From IMG/VR virus record IMGVR_UViG_3300021962_000529, positions 1 through 27,096 of that record: 27,096 nt of DNA; one strand, given 5' to 3'. Position 1 is the stretch's first letter; each line of letters starts with the position of its first letter. The translations under genes were made by a program, and so were the position numbers. Origin of the DNA: a virus. The notes below the pieces were generated by a model, which did not search any database, was not told the DNA's origin, and saw only the letters and a program-made list of their open reading frames with translations. Shown in pieces: positions 1-7,728 of this stretch.

Positions 1-880
1 TACCTCCTGTAGTATTAGCTTGTAAAGCACCGTTACCAACAGCAGTATTAAAACAACCCGTTGTGTTATCTCTTAATGCACCACAACCTAAAGCTGTATT
101 AAGTGTTCCTGTTGTATTACTTCTTAATGCATAAAAGCCTACGGCTGTATTGTTTGAGACTGTATTACAGTATAAAGCATCTTTACCTATAGCTACGTTT
201 TTAGCTCCGGTTAAGTTACTGTATAAGGAGTTTACACCTACAGAGATATTAAAGTTACCGCTTACGTTTTTCTGTAAGGCGTTAGAACCTACTGCTATAT
301 TTTGTGTACCTGTAGTATTGTCTCTAAGAGCTAGTGTACCGACAGCTGTGTTATTACAACCTGTGGTGTTGCGGTAAAGTGCACTGGCACCTACTGCAGA
401 GTTATTATTACCTGTGGTGTTAAAACGAAGTGCACATGCACCCATTGCAGAGTTACAAAAACCTGTGGTGTTGGCGTAAAGTGCATTTAAACCCATTGCA
501 GAGTTACCAAAACCTGTGGTGTTGGAGAAAAGTGCATTTACACCTACTGCAGAGTTATTATTACCTGTGGTGTTGAAACGAAGTGCATTTAAACCCATTG
601 CAGAGTTACAACAACCTGTGGTGTTGGCGTAAAGTGCATTTGCACCTACTGCAGAGTTATTATTACCTGTGGTGTTGAAACGAAGTGCATTTAAACCCAT
701 TGCAGAGTTACAAAAACCTGTGGTGTTGGCGTAAAGTGCATTTAAACCCATTGCAGAGTTACCAAAACCTGTGGTGTTGGAGAAAAGTGCACATGCACCT
801 ATTGCAGAGTTACCAACACCTGTGGTGTTAGTAGCTAAAGCACTATTACCTAAAGCTGTATTAATAGCGATACTACCTCC
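1..880 (-). repeat. 51-bp tandem repeats encoding 17-residue NTTG/AVG units
   Basis: About 17 tandem units of 51 bp encode ALxxNTTGxxN(S/T)A(V/M)Gxx in the fibre frame. One unit near 150-165 is a codon shorter (it reads NTVSNNTAVG). Units between 360 and 800 are nearly identical in DNA. There is a higher-order period of 255 bp, or five units: the block starting at 461 recurs at 716. Units below 360 are diverged (for example NVSGNFNISVG). The pattern resembles head-domain repeats of trimeric adhesins and fibre tips. The near-identity points to recent unequal recombination. Confidence 0.9.
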
Positions 881-3823
881 ACCCATACCAACAGAAACAT
901 TACCATTTACTAGTAAGTCACCATTTGGTTGTTGACAAGTTGTACTGTCTCCAACAGTAGTATTTGTTGTAAACTTAACAATGAAGTCTTGAGTACCACT
1001 TAAAGATACTGAAGTACCTGAAGAACCTGCGGTGGCTGATGAGCCTGAAGTACCTGCTGAGGCGGAAGTACCTGAAGAGGCTGAAGTACCGCTTGAGGCA
1101 CTTGTACCTGAAGTACCTGAAGAGGCAGATGAACCTGAGGTACCATCTGTACCTGAGGTACCTGATGAACCTGATGTTCCACTAGTAGCTGAAGAACCAG
1201 ATGAGCCGGCTGAGGCTGAAGAGCCTGAACTGCCAGAAGTACCATCTGTACCTGAAGTAGCTGAAGAGCCTGAACTGCTTGAAGTTCCACTTGTTCCACT
1301 TGAGGCTGAAGTACCTGAAGTACCGCTAGTAGCTGAAGAACCAGATGAACCAGATGAGGCTGAAGAGCCTGAGCTACCTGAAGTACCACTTGTAGCACTA
1401 GAACCTGAACTACCTGAAGTACCTGATGTAGCTGAAGAGCCTGAAGTACCAGAAGAAGCGCTTGTTCCTGAAGTACCAGAAGAAGCACTTGAACCTGAGG
1501 TACCATCTGTACCTGAAGAACCACTTGTTCCGTTTGTACCTGCTGTTGAGGAAGTACCTGAAGTTCCGTTTGTACCTGAAGTACCTGAAGAACCAGATGA
1601 GGCTGAACTGCCTGAGCTTCCTGATGTTCCACTAGTTCCTGAGGAACCTGAACTACCAGAAGTACCTACTGAACCACTAGTACCTGATGTACCTGATGAG
1701 GCTGATGAACCTGAAGTGCCGGATGTTCCAGAGGAACCATCACCACCAGAGGCACCGTCAAGGTTTATAGTCCAAGAAGAGTATGTTCCACCTCCTACTG
1801 TACGAGTAGGAGCAAAGAATACAAGTTCACCAGTACTAGGATTGTATGTGTTAATTTCACATTCTTGATAATTTGTAGCATTGAATACTATGATGATAGA
1901 TTGGGCAGGAGTATACGCTAAATCCGTGCCTATAGCCATTGTACCTGCGTTACCTAAGGTAAATGATGTAGCTGATGTAGTTTTGTATCTATCGCCACTT
2001 AAACCGGAAGATCCAGTACTACCTGAAGTACCTGATGAGGCAGATGAGCCTGAAGAACCTGAAGTTCCTGAAGAGGCAGATGAGCCTGAACTACCAGATG
2101 AGCCTGAAGAGGCTGAACTACCTGAAGAGCCTGAAGTTCCTGTAGAACCTGAAGTGCCAGCACTAGAGGAAGTACCACCTGTTCCTGAAGTACCACTTGT
2201 ACCATTTGTACCAGCTGTACCAGAGGATGAACTAGAACCAGATGTTCCAGAAGTACCAGATGAAGCACTTGAACCTGAGGTTGCTGAAGTGCCTGAAGTT
2301 CCTGAAGAACCAGATGAACCAGATGAAGCTGAAGAACCAGATGAGCCTGATGAGGCTGAAGAACCAGACGAGCCTGATGAGGCTGAGGTACCACTTGTAC
2401 CTGATGAAGCAGATGAACCTGAAGAGCCTGAAGTGCCAGATGAAGCAGATGTTCCACTTGTACCTGAGGTACCAGATGAGGCTGATGAACCTGAAGAAGC
2501 TGAAGAACCAGAAGTTGCTGAAGTGCCTGATGTTCCTGAAGTAGCTGAAGATCCACTTGATCCGGCACTACCAGAAGAACCTACTGAGCCATTTGTACCA
2601 CTTGTTCCTCCTGTACCTGAAGAAGAAGATGTTCCTGAAGTACCTGATGTACCAGATGAGGCACTTGAACCTGAAGAGGCTGAAGTTCCACTAGTACCTG
2701 AAGTAGCTGAAGAACCTGATGTTCCGGATGAACCACTAGAACCACTTGTACCATCTATACCTGAGCTACCCGATGTTCCACTAGAACCACTTGTTCCTGA
2801 TGAACCTGATGTTCCTGATGAACCTGATGTTCCATCTGTACCAGAACTTCCAGACGTTCCCGAAGAACCACTTGAACCCGAGGTACCACTTGAACCACTT
2901 GTTCCTGATGAACCTGATGTTCCTGATGAACCTGATGTTCCATCTGTACCTGAACTACCCGATGTTCCTGATGAACCTGAAGAACCAGATGTTCCATCAA
3001 TACCTGACGAACCCGAGGTACCACTTGAACCACTTGTTCCTGATGAACCTGATGTACCACTAGAGCCGGAAGTTCCATCTGTACCTGACGAACCTGACGT
3101 ACCACTTGAACCTGATGTTCCATCTATACCTGAACTACCAGATGTTCCTGATGAACCTGAAGAACCGCTTGTACCTGATGAACCTGAGGTTCCGTCAGTA
3201 CCAGAACTACCCGATGTTCCTGAAGAACCGCTTGTCCCAGATGAACCTGATGTTCCATCTATACCCGAACTACCGGATGTTCCCGATGAACCCGATGAAC
3301 CGCTCGTTCCGGACGAACCTGAAGTACCATCTGTACCCGAACTACCCGATGTTCCTGAAGAACCGCTAGTTCCTGATGAACCACTTGTGCCATCTATACC
3401 TGAACTACCAGAAGTTCCCGATGAACCCGAAGAACCGCTTGTACCAGATGAACCCGAAGTACCATCTGTACCTGAACTACCTGAAGTTCCGTCTACACCA
3501 GAACTTCCGCTAGTTCCTGATGAACCACTTGTGCCATCTATACCTGAACTACCAGAAGTTCCCGATGAACCACTTGTACCTGAAGAACCAGATGTGCCAT
3601 CCACACCTGAAGAACCTGAAGTACCATCTGTACCAGAACTACCTGCTGTACCTGAAGAACCACGTGGGCCAGCTGTGGCTACTTGAACTACAGTAGTTAC
3701 AGGTTGGGTAACATTTACATCTACATTGTCAACTTGATTGACAATTTTAATGCTATTGTCATTTGTTTGGATGTCAACATTATTGACATCTGAGTTGATG
3801 TTTATCTGATTAGGTGTAGCCAT
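1..3823 (-). CDS. Giant collagen-like tail fibre/adhesin, 3' end outside window
   Basis: This is the dominant gene of the left end. The frame opens at the ATG at 3823 (N-terminus MATPNQININ) and I read it without a stop to position 1, so at least 1274 residues are visible. Residues 1-51 are an Asn/Val/Asp-rich head, probably the part that attaches to the tail. Gly-X-Y triplets start at Gly52 (GPRGSSGTAG) and run to about residue 940, mostly as GTS, GSS, GTD, GID and GVD. A non-repetitive island interrupts them at about 605-694. After a linker (about 940-985) comes an array of 17-residue ALxxNTTGxxNSAVGxx units. Collagen-like shafts and such terminal repeats are typical of trimeric phage fibres. 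A C-terminal intramolecular chaperone (peptidase S74 type) would be expected beyond the window, but that is inference. The ATG overlaps the stop of the upstream gene by one base (TAATG). The fibre role is likely; receptor and attachment point are unknown. Confidence 0.88.
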   Translation of the reverse strand, partial: MATPNQININSDVNNVDIQTNDNSIKIVNQVDNVDVNVTQPVTTVVQVATAGPRGSSGTAGSSGTDGTSGSSGVDGTSGSSGTSGSSGTSGSSGIDGTSGSSGTSGSSGVDGTSGSSGTDGTSGSSGTSGSSGSSGTSGSSGIDGTSGSSGTSGSSGTSGSSGTDGTSGSSGTSGSSGSSGTSGSSGIDGTSGSSGTSGSSGTSGSSGTDGTSGSSGTSGSSGSSGTSGSSGIDGTSGSSGTSGSSGTDGTSGSSGTSGSSGTSGSSGTSGSSGIDGTSGSSGSSGTSGSSGTDGTSGSSGTSGSSGTSGSSGTSGSSGSSGTSGSSGTDGTSGSSGTSGSSGTSGSSGTSGSSGIDGTSGSSGSSGTSGSSATSGTSGTSASSGSSASSGTSGTSGTSSSSGTGGTSGTNGSVGSSGSAGSSGSSATSGTSGTSATSGSSASSGSSASSGTSGTSGTSASSGTSGSSGSSASSGTSGTSASSGSSGSSASSGSSGSSASSGSSGSSGTSGTSATSGSSASSGTSGTSGSSSSSGTAGTNGTSGTSGTGGTSSSAGTSGSTGTSGSSGSSASSGSSGSSGSSASSGTSGSSGSSASSGTSGSTGSSGLSGDRYKTTSATSFTLGNAGTMAIGTDLAYTPAQSIIIVFNATNYQECEINTYNPSTGELVFFAPTRTVGGGTYSSWTINLDGASGGDGSSGTSGTSGSSASSGTSGTSGSVGTSGSSGSSGTSGTSGSSGSSASSGSSGTSGTNGTSGTSSTAGTNGTSGSSGTDGTSGSSASSGTSGTSASSGTSGSSATSGTSGSSGSSATSGTSGSSGSSASSGSSGSSATSGTSGTSASSGTSGTSSSSGSSATSGTDGTSGSSGSSASAGSSGSSATSGTSGSSGTSGTDGTSGSSASSGTSGTSASSGTSASSGTSASAGTSGSSATAGSSGTSVSLSGTQDFIVKFTTNTTVGDSTTCQQPNGDLLVNGNVSVGMGGGSIAINTALGNSALATNTTGVGNSAIGACALFSNTTGFGNSAMGLNALYANTTGFCNSAMGLNALRFNTTGNNNSAVGANALYANTTGCCNSAMGLNALRFNTTGNNNSAVGVNALFSNTTGFGNSAMGLNALYANTTGFCNSAMGACALRFNTTGNNNSAVGASALYRNTTGCNNTAVGTLALRDNTTGTQNIAVGSNALQKNVSGNFNISVGVNSLYSNLTGAKNVAIGKDALYCNTVSNNTAVGFYALRSNTTGTLNTALGCGALRDNTTGCFNTAVGNGALQANTTGG
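1016..1743 (-). repeat. Distal collagen-like Gly-X-Y repeats with many Gly-to-Ala substitutions
   Basis: On the minus strand this part of the fibre reads as triplets such as GTS, GSS and ASS. The third-position glycine is often alanine (GCT/GCC in place of GGT/GGC), roughly once every few triplets, and occasionally serine or threonine. The plus-strand shadow reads as Pro-Glu-Val with alanines at the same register. Frequent loss of glycine would weaken a true collagen triple helix, so this section may fold differently or be more flexible than the proximal one. Confidence 0.85.
1744..2010 (-). other. Globular island inside the collagen-like shaft (about 90 residues)
   Basis: The Gly-X-Y pattern stops and about 90 residues of ordinary-composition protein appear in the same frame. 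They begin SGDRYKTTSATSFTLGNAG, include AYTPAQSIIIVFNATNY, and end APTRTVGGGTYSSWTINLDG before the repeats resume. Alternating hydrophobic residues suggest a small beta-rich domain. I have a memory of similar islands between GTSG-type repeats in environmental phage proteins but cannot verify it. It could be a knob, a branch point or a trimer-register element. Confidence 0.75.
2011..3665 (-). repeat. Proximal collagen-like Gly-X-Y repeats
   Basis: This stretch encodes several hundred residues of Gly-X-Y triplets, mostly GTS and GSS, with regularly spaced GTD, GID and GVD triplets. From about 2709 to 3660 I see glycine in essentially every third position. Between 2011 and 2708 alanine often replaces it. 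There is almost no proline, so any triple helix would depend on Thr/Ser rather than Pro. Synonymous codons vary between units (TCA, TCT, AGT, TCG), so the DNA repeats are less perfect than the protein repeats. Confidence 0.9.
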
Positions 3824-4242
3824 TATTGTAAAGTAACTTGTTTAGCAAGTTGTACTTGTCCTTCTAATAATCTTGTTCTAATACTACCTGAGGTGATTTC
3901 TAAATCGTAGTAAGCTGATCCTGTAAAGTTTATATCTTGAGTGGCATACCATCCTGCATATACTCCTATAGATCCTGATACAGGAGGAGTAGTTAAGTTA
4001 CTTCCTGAAAAACTTAAAAAAGAACTTTGTGAAGGAAAACCACCAGCATATTGAGATCCTGATAAGGCTGGGAAGGTAAGATAAGTAACAGTGCCTGCAC
4101 TACCACTATATCCAGAACGAATCTGCATGAAACCTGTGTATCCTGTTAAGTCTACAGGTAATCCATCAACATCTGTATATTGTAATTCAAAGCTTAGTGT
4201 AGCGCCCTGCTCTATTGTAAATGAATATCTTCCTGCAGCCAT
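3823..4242 (-). CDS. Small beta-rich virion protein upstream of the fibre
   Basis: A 139-residue protein beginning MAAGRYSFTIEQGATLSFEL. It contains VDLTGYTGFMQIR near residues 31-43 and a C-terminal half YYDLEITSGSIRTRLLEGQV. This layout (opening beta strands with a 'QGAT' turn, an 'LTGYT..MQIR' strand, and an 'LLEG.V' ending) recurs in small beta-sandwich proteins next to phage tail fibre or baseplate genes. No catalytic motif or membrane segment is visible. Its stop codon shares a base with the fibre start, so the two are translationally linked and it may be an adaptor or fibre-attachment protein. The tail role is inferred from context and composition. The ATATTTATAA motif lies 9 bases before the ATG, and no Shine-Dalgarno sequence is evident. 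Confidence 0.75.
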   Translation of the reverse strand: MAAGRYSFTIEQGATLSFELQYTDVDGLPVDLTGYTGFMQIRSGYSGSAGTVTYLTFPALSGSQYAGGFPSQSSFLSFSGSNLTTPPVSGSIGVYAGWYATQDINFTGSAYYDLEITSGSIRTRLLEGQVQLAKQVTLQ

Positions 4243-4251
4243 GTTTTTTCG

Positions 4252-4261
4252 TTATAAATAT
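4252..4261 (-). promoter_or_regulatory. Intergenic ATATTTATAA motif, copy 1
   Basis: The plus strand reads TTATAAATAT, 9 bases upstream of the ATG at 4242 and 10 bases after the phoH stop codon. It belongs to a set of eight copies in gene junctions of this window. Confidence 0.5.
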
Positions 4262-4271
4262 GGAAAAGGGG

Positions 4272-5003
4272 TTAGTTCTTCCTACCACTTGAACCTGAAT
4301 TGCCTAAGGAAATTCCTTGTTCAGCAGCTTCTTCATAGTATGTTATAAGATCCTCTACAATTGGATGTCTATGGTTTGTTTTAAGAGAAATAGCACATAA
4401 GTCCTTTATCTTTTTGGCTGCTGTATATAAGAATCTAAAACCAGAATCACGTTTTGATTTTAAATCTACTTGAGCATCATCTCCACAAATGATCATTTTT
4501 GAACGTAAACCAAGTCTGGTTACAATCATTTCCATTTGTTCATGAGTTACATTTTGAGCTTCATCCACTATGACAACTGAATCAAGGAATGTACGGCCTC
4601 GCATAAAGCTTAAAGGTACTATCTCGATTTGACCAGCTTGTATGAGTTGTTCCACTTTAACTTTGTCATATAACGCGTACATGTTTTGGTATATCGGTTG
4701 TACCCACGGGTCCATTTTCTCACGTAAATCACCAGGTAAAAATCCTATTTCCTCTTTTGATACTGTAGGTCTAGTAATAATAACTTTTTCAGCTTCTTTC
4801 ATAAATAGCTTCTCTAGTGCTATTTGGCAGGCTAGAAATGTTTTACCTGAGCCTGCTGAACCGGCTAACAACGTAACTGTATGTTGTAATATTTTTGCTT
4901 TGGCTTCTTTTTGTTCGGGGTTTAATTCTGTTTTAAACTTAATTGGAGTTTTGGGTTTGCGCTTTTCCTGGAAGATAGGATCTTCGTGGTGGTGTGAAGC
5001 CAT
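4272..5003 (-). CDS. phoH: PhoH-like P-loop ATPase
   Basis: A 243-residue PhoH-family protein, a cytoplasmic P-loop ATPase related to the helicase fold. Family members bind ATP and are linked to RNA metabolism; PhoH-like genes are common in marine phages, but their phage role is unsettled. Walker A is GSAGSGKT at residues 48-55. The family signature TRPTVSKEEIGFLPG spans 77-91, DPWVQP is at 98-103, Walker B is VVIVDEAQN at 143-151, and the sensor-like ICGDDAQVD is at 172-180. The length matches the single-domain phage form. The C-terminus ends in a short Gly/Ser tail (GNSGSSGRKN). It follows the structural gene ending at 5030 and precedes the tail-fibre pair. Confidence 0.96.
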   Translation of the reverse strand: MASHHHEDPIFQEKRKPKTPIKFKTELNPEQKEAKAKILQHTVTLLAGSAGSGKTFLACQIALEKLFMKEAEKVIITRPTVSKEEIGFLPGDLREKMDPWVQPIYQNMYALYDKVKVEQLIQAGQIEIVPLSFMRGRTFLDSVVIVDEAQNVTHEQMEMIVTRLGLRSKMIICGDDAQVDLKSKRDSGFRFLYTAAKKIKDLCAISLKTNHRHPIVEDLITYYEEAAEQGISLGNSGSSGRKN

Positions 5004-5029
5004 AAATAAAAAATTGGGTTAGACAAAAA

Positions 5030-5689
5030 TTAGAAAGTCTTTGTTAAGGTAAAGATGTTTGAGTAAACAGAATCAGTTACAAGTGAATCTGTCCCCCATA
5101 CAGCCTCTACTAATAGAGTATTAGATACTGTGGTATCAAAGCTAGAACTATTTATAAAATTAAAAATTTCTCCTTCTACGTTACCTCCAGAGTCTGTTCT
5201 ATAATGGAATATACCAGAAGTAGCAATTTTAGCTGTACCTGCAGGTCCTATTTCTTGAATAGAAAAATTTATATCCATTACCCAGCCTTTATTAGTAGCT
5301 TGAGCTAATTCAAATACACCAGTATCAACTAAAACAGTATTACCTGCTTTGATTTGGATTTCAAAATCATGATTATTACCACATGTTATAAAGCCTGAAG
5401 AGGCGGCACTAAAAGCATCTCCAACTTTAAACCCATTCGCAGGTACAGTTAAAGTGCCGATACCTCCATCTAATAAACTCCCAGAAACTATAGTTCCGTT
5501 TCCACTTCCTGTAACAGGGATACTGGATCCTGTTTGATTAAATAAACCATAAGTATTTCCAGCAATAGGAGCTAGAAATATACTATTTAAAGTAGTGTAT
5601 TTTGTTATACCACCTTGTACAGTAGCAAATAATTCAGTTCCAGTTAATGAACTAGCTACAGGTAATTGAGATATAGGTAAATTAGGCAT
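5030..5689 (-). CDS. Predicted virion structural protein
   Basis: A 219-residue protein beginning MPNLPISQLPVASSLTGTEL and followed by FATVQGGITKYTT (about 21-33). This opening ('ISxLPxAxxLTGxEL.x.VQGGxTxxTT') is a recurrent N-terminal motif of phage tail-fibre and other virion proteins. The remaining sequence is beta-rich, with Gly/Ser/Thr turns and no catalytic motif; the ending SVYSNIFTLTKTF looks like a final beta strand. It is separated by only 4 bases from the small gene upstream and by 26 bases from phoH downstream. I do not recognise a specific family beyond the N-terminal motif. A receptor-binding, decoration or fibre-tip role is possible. Confidence 0.7.
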   Translation of the reverse strand: MPNLPISQLPVASSLTGTELFATVQGGITKYTTLNSIFLAPIAGNTYGLFNQTGSSIPVTGSGNGTIVSGSLLDGGIGTLTVPANGFKVGDAFSAASSGFITCGNNHDFEIQIKAGNTVLVDTGVFELAQATNKGWVMDINFSIQEIGPAGTAKIATSGIFHYRTDSGGNVEGEIFNFINSSSFDTTVSNTLLVEAVWGTDSLVTDSVYSNIFTLTKTF

Positions 5690-5693
5690 GATT

Positions 5694-5951
5694 TTAAGTG
5701 ATTATAATTTTAGAACCATCTTCTTGTAATATAAGATAATAGTCTAACACTCCACTATTACTAAATGATTCTTCTTGGGCTAAATATCTTTCTTCAGGTC
5801 CTTTATTCTGATAAGCTATCCAACTTTGTCTTGCACTATCTAAGTCATAGATATATTGTTGGTAAGCTGCTACTTGTTCAGTTAAAGGCAACTTACTTAT
5901 ACGTTCAATTTTAATGAACTGTGGCCACAATATTTCTTCAAAGATATTCAT
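5694..5951 (-). CDS. Small conserved-type phage protein, function unknown
   Basis: An 85-residue acidic protein starting MNIFEEILWPQFIKIERISK and ending EDGSKIIIT. The middle (LTEQVAAYQQYIYDLDSARQSWIAYQNKG) is strongly helical and amphipathic. No signal peptide or known motif is visible. It is the first gene after the capsid-gene terminator and carries the ATATTTATAA motif 4 bases before its start. It likely opens a new unit that continues into the structural protein at 5689, with a 4-base gap. I do not recognise the family. Confidence 0.65.
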   Translation of the reverse strand: MNIFEEILWPQFIKIERISKLPLTEQVAAYQQYIYDLDSARQSWIAYQNKGPEERYLAQEESFSNSGVLDYYLILQEDGSKIIIT

Positions 5952-5955
5952 GTGT

Positions 5956-5965
5956 TTATAAATAT
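5956..5965 (-). promoter_or_regulatory. Intergenic ATATTTATAA motif, copy 2
   Basis: The plus strand reads TTATAAATAT, 4 bases upstream of the ATG at 5951. It lies just beyond the U-rich tail of the capsid-gene terminator, so it is the only copy directly preceded by a strong terminator. Confidence 0.5.
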
Positions 5966-5972
5966 AATATAG

Positions 5973-6004
5973 AAAAATAAAAGAGTCCCGCTTTCGCGGG
6001 ACTC
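5973..6004 (-). terminator. Rho-independent terminator after the major capsid gene
   Basis: A perfect 9-bp stem (GAGTCCCGC pairing with GCGGGACTC, 5983-6004) with a 4-base loop. In the minus-strand direction it is followed by a T-rich tail (TTTTATTTTTC). It lies 27 bases after the stop of the major capsid gene. This is the clearest terminator in the window and should end the highly expressed head transcript. Confidence 0.92.
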
Positions 6005-6030
6005 CCTATTTAACTTCTATGGTTAATCTA

Positions 6031-7704
6031 TTAAAGGGTATTTAAACCGTTTACGTAGATCTTACCGTAGAATTCCGGACGAAGCATCTTCTTAGCGTAG
6101 CGAGTCAAGAGACCTTTTCTTGGAGTGAAGGTATCTGGATCGTAGATAAGAGGAGTCATGATCAATGGAATGTAAGGAGCGAACACAGCACCGGCCTCAA
6201 GGAACTGAGTACCACGGAAGCCCATAAGGATCGTGTTTTCAGTCATGTAAGGGTTCTTGTAAACTGTGTAGCGGCTGTTCAATTGACCAGCTTTCTGTAC
6301 ACCGAATGCGTACTCCATCTTGGCAGCATCACCATCGCTGTTAGAAGCGAATCCTGGGATTGACTCGATGATAGTAGCAACTGTTGGAGAACATACTAAG
6401 AAGTTTGCACCACCACGAAGAGTTAACTGGTGAATCTTGTTAGAAAGTTTCTGCATCTTAGTACCAAGGGTTTGGAACCACTGGCCCTGAGTGTTGTAGA
6501 AAGCGCTTGGAGAAGCTACTGGAGCAGCTTGACCTGAACTTGTAACAACGAAGTTGTTGATGGCTGACCAGTACTCAGTACCAGCGGCAGCGTCTTCAAT
6601 CAACATGTCTAAGATTTCGAGGTCGATTTCAAGAGAGATGTACTCACTCATGATGTTTGTAACCTCAGCTTCAGCGTCAAGAGCTTGATAAGCATTCAAG
6701 TCTTGAGCGAATTCAGGTGTCCAAACTGCCTTTAATTTCTTAGTCTTGGCTACGATAGCCTCTGAACGCATACCGATGTTGATCTCTGGGATAACAATTT
6801 CAGTAGCACTTTCAGCGTTAGGAACTGCGTAAGCATTTCCAGCTTCGAAATCACCAACTTGGTATGGAGACATTGTAGTCTTCTTGTTGTACTCAAGTAC
6901 GTAATCACCACCAACACCAACTTCAGCTGTAGAAGCAGTTAAGTAGAAAGTAAGAGTAGTTGTACCATTGAAGGTTGTGAAAGCTGGTAAGTTTCTAGAT
7001 ACGTTAAGAACTGAACCAGAAGTTAGGATAAAGCCACGAACTGCGTCAGTGTCCATAGAAGCTGATACAGCACCAAGAGCACCTAAGGTGATCTTCTTAA
7101 CAGTACCAGAAGCGATAGAAGCTGAGAAAGCTGAATCGTAGTTTAAGTCAGCCCAAGAGGCTGTAGTTACAGCAGAAGCAGTAGCTACAGTGTAAGAAGC
7201 TGAGAATTGGTTGGTTGAGTAGGTAAATCTACCAGCACCGTAAAGACCACCTTCAGCTGCAGGAGTTGAGAATGGATACTGTGAACCAGTGTTACCGTAA
7301 AGTGATTGACCTTCAGTGAATGGGTTCTTTGCAGTACCATACTGGAAGTCAAGGTAGAATACAAGACCAGAAGGAAGGTTCATTGGCTGAACAGAAACGA
7401 ATTCCTTAGCAGCGATTTGTCCGAAGACCTTACGTACTAATGGAAGAGCGATACCTGCCCACTCAGCACCTTGACCTACTGTGAAGTTACCGTAGCCAGA
7501 ACCGCCACCTACTGATGACTGCTCAACTACAAGTTGCTTGGCTTGGTTTTCGAGGATAAGAGACATGTTGTTCTTGTCGGTTTCTGAACGAAGACCTTCA
7601 AGAAGTCCAGTCACTTCCCACTTGGCAGCTAATTTAGCTGCGTCAGACTGCATGTTCTTCCATCCAGAAGCTGCAGACTCAAGAAGTTGTTGTACTTGTG
7701 ACAT
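6031..7704 (-). CDS. 23: Major capsid protein, T4 gp23-like
   Basis: A 557-residue protein forming the hexameric shell of the head. The N-terminal ~60 residues (MSQVQQLLESAASGWKNMQS onward) look like the gp23 delta region removed by the prohead protease. The HK97-type core begins near residue 73 with FTVGQGAEWAGIALPLVRKV and then AKEFVSVQPM, the counterpart of the gp23 block 'GIALPixRR...VSVQP'. The C-terminus contains the conserved-looking MTPLIYDPDTFTPRKGL. Possible cleavage sites of the (L/I)xE type are after LLE36 or ILE52; the exact site is not determined. Ala/Ser/Thr-rich sequence around 170-260 may be an exposed insertion. The start is ATG without Shine-Dalgarno but with an A-rich leader. 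It follows the scaffold gene and is closed by a terminator. Confidence 0.96.
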   Translation of the reverse strand: MSQVQQLLESAASGWKNMQSDAAKLAAKWEVTGLLEGLRSETDKNNMSLILENQAKQLVVEQSSVGGGSGYGNFTVGQGAEWAGIALPLVRKVFGQIAAKEFVSVQPMNLPSGLVFYLDFQYGTAKNPFTEGQSLYGNTGSQYPFSTPAAEGGLYGAGRFTYSTNQFSASYTVATASAVTTASWADLNYDSAFSASIASGTVKKITLGALGAVSASMDTDAVRGFILTSGSVLNVSRNLPAFTTFNGTTTLTFYLTASTAEVGVGGDYVLEYNKKTTMSPYQVGDFEAGNAYAVPNAESATEIVIPEINIGMRSEAIVAKTKKLKAVWTPEFAQDLNAYQALDAEAEVTNIMSEYISLEIDLEILDMLIEDAAAGTEYWSAINNFVVTSSGQAAPVASPSAFYNTQGQWFQTLGTKMQKLSNKIHQLTLRGGANFLVCSPTVATIIESIPGFASNSDGDAAKMEYAFGVQKAGQLNSRYTVYKNPYMTENTILMGFRGTQFLEAGAVFAPYIPLIMTPLIYDPDTFTPRKGLLTRYAKKMLRPEFYGKIYVNGLNTL

Positions 7705-7728
7705 TTTTATATATCGAGTTTTAATTAA

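Noticed and set aside
361-800. Regular 51-bp repeats considered as a CRISPR-like or non-coding array.
   Set aside because: The units are contiguous with no unique spacers, are a multiple of three, and encode one continuous repeat protein in the fibre frame.
1000-3123. Minus-strand frames of Gln-Val-Leu-type repeats (for example 1000-1632, 1999-2568, 2755-3123).
   Set aside because: They lie in a different minus frame from the fibre and are shadows of the same DNA repeats.
1032-3686. Two long plus-strand frames (1032-1868 and 1881-3686) of Pro-Glu-Val/Asp repeats.
   Set aside because: They are the antisense of the Gly-X-Y frame, which continues in phase through both and carries a natural N-terminus, island domain and 17-residue repeats. 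The plus frames have no sensible start or ending.
4995-5003. MASHHHEDP start of PhoH resembling an artificial His tag.
   Set aside because: Only three histidines in a natural context with ordinary codon use; nothing else suggests engineered sequence.
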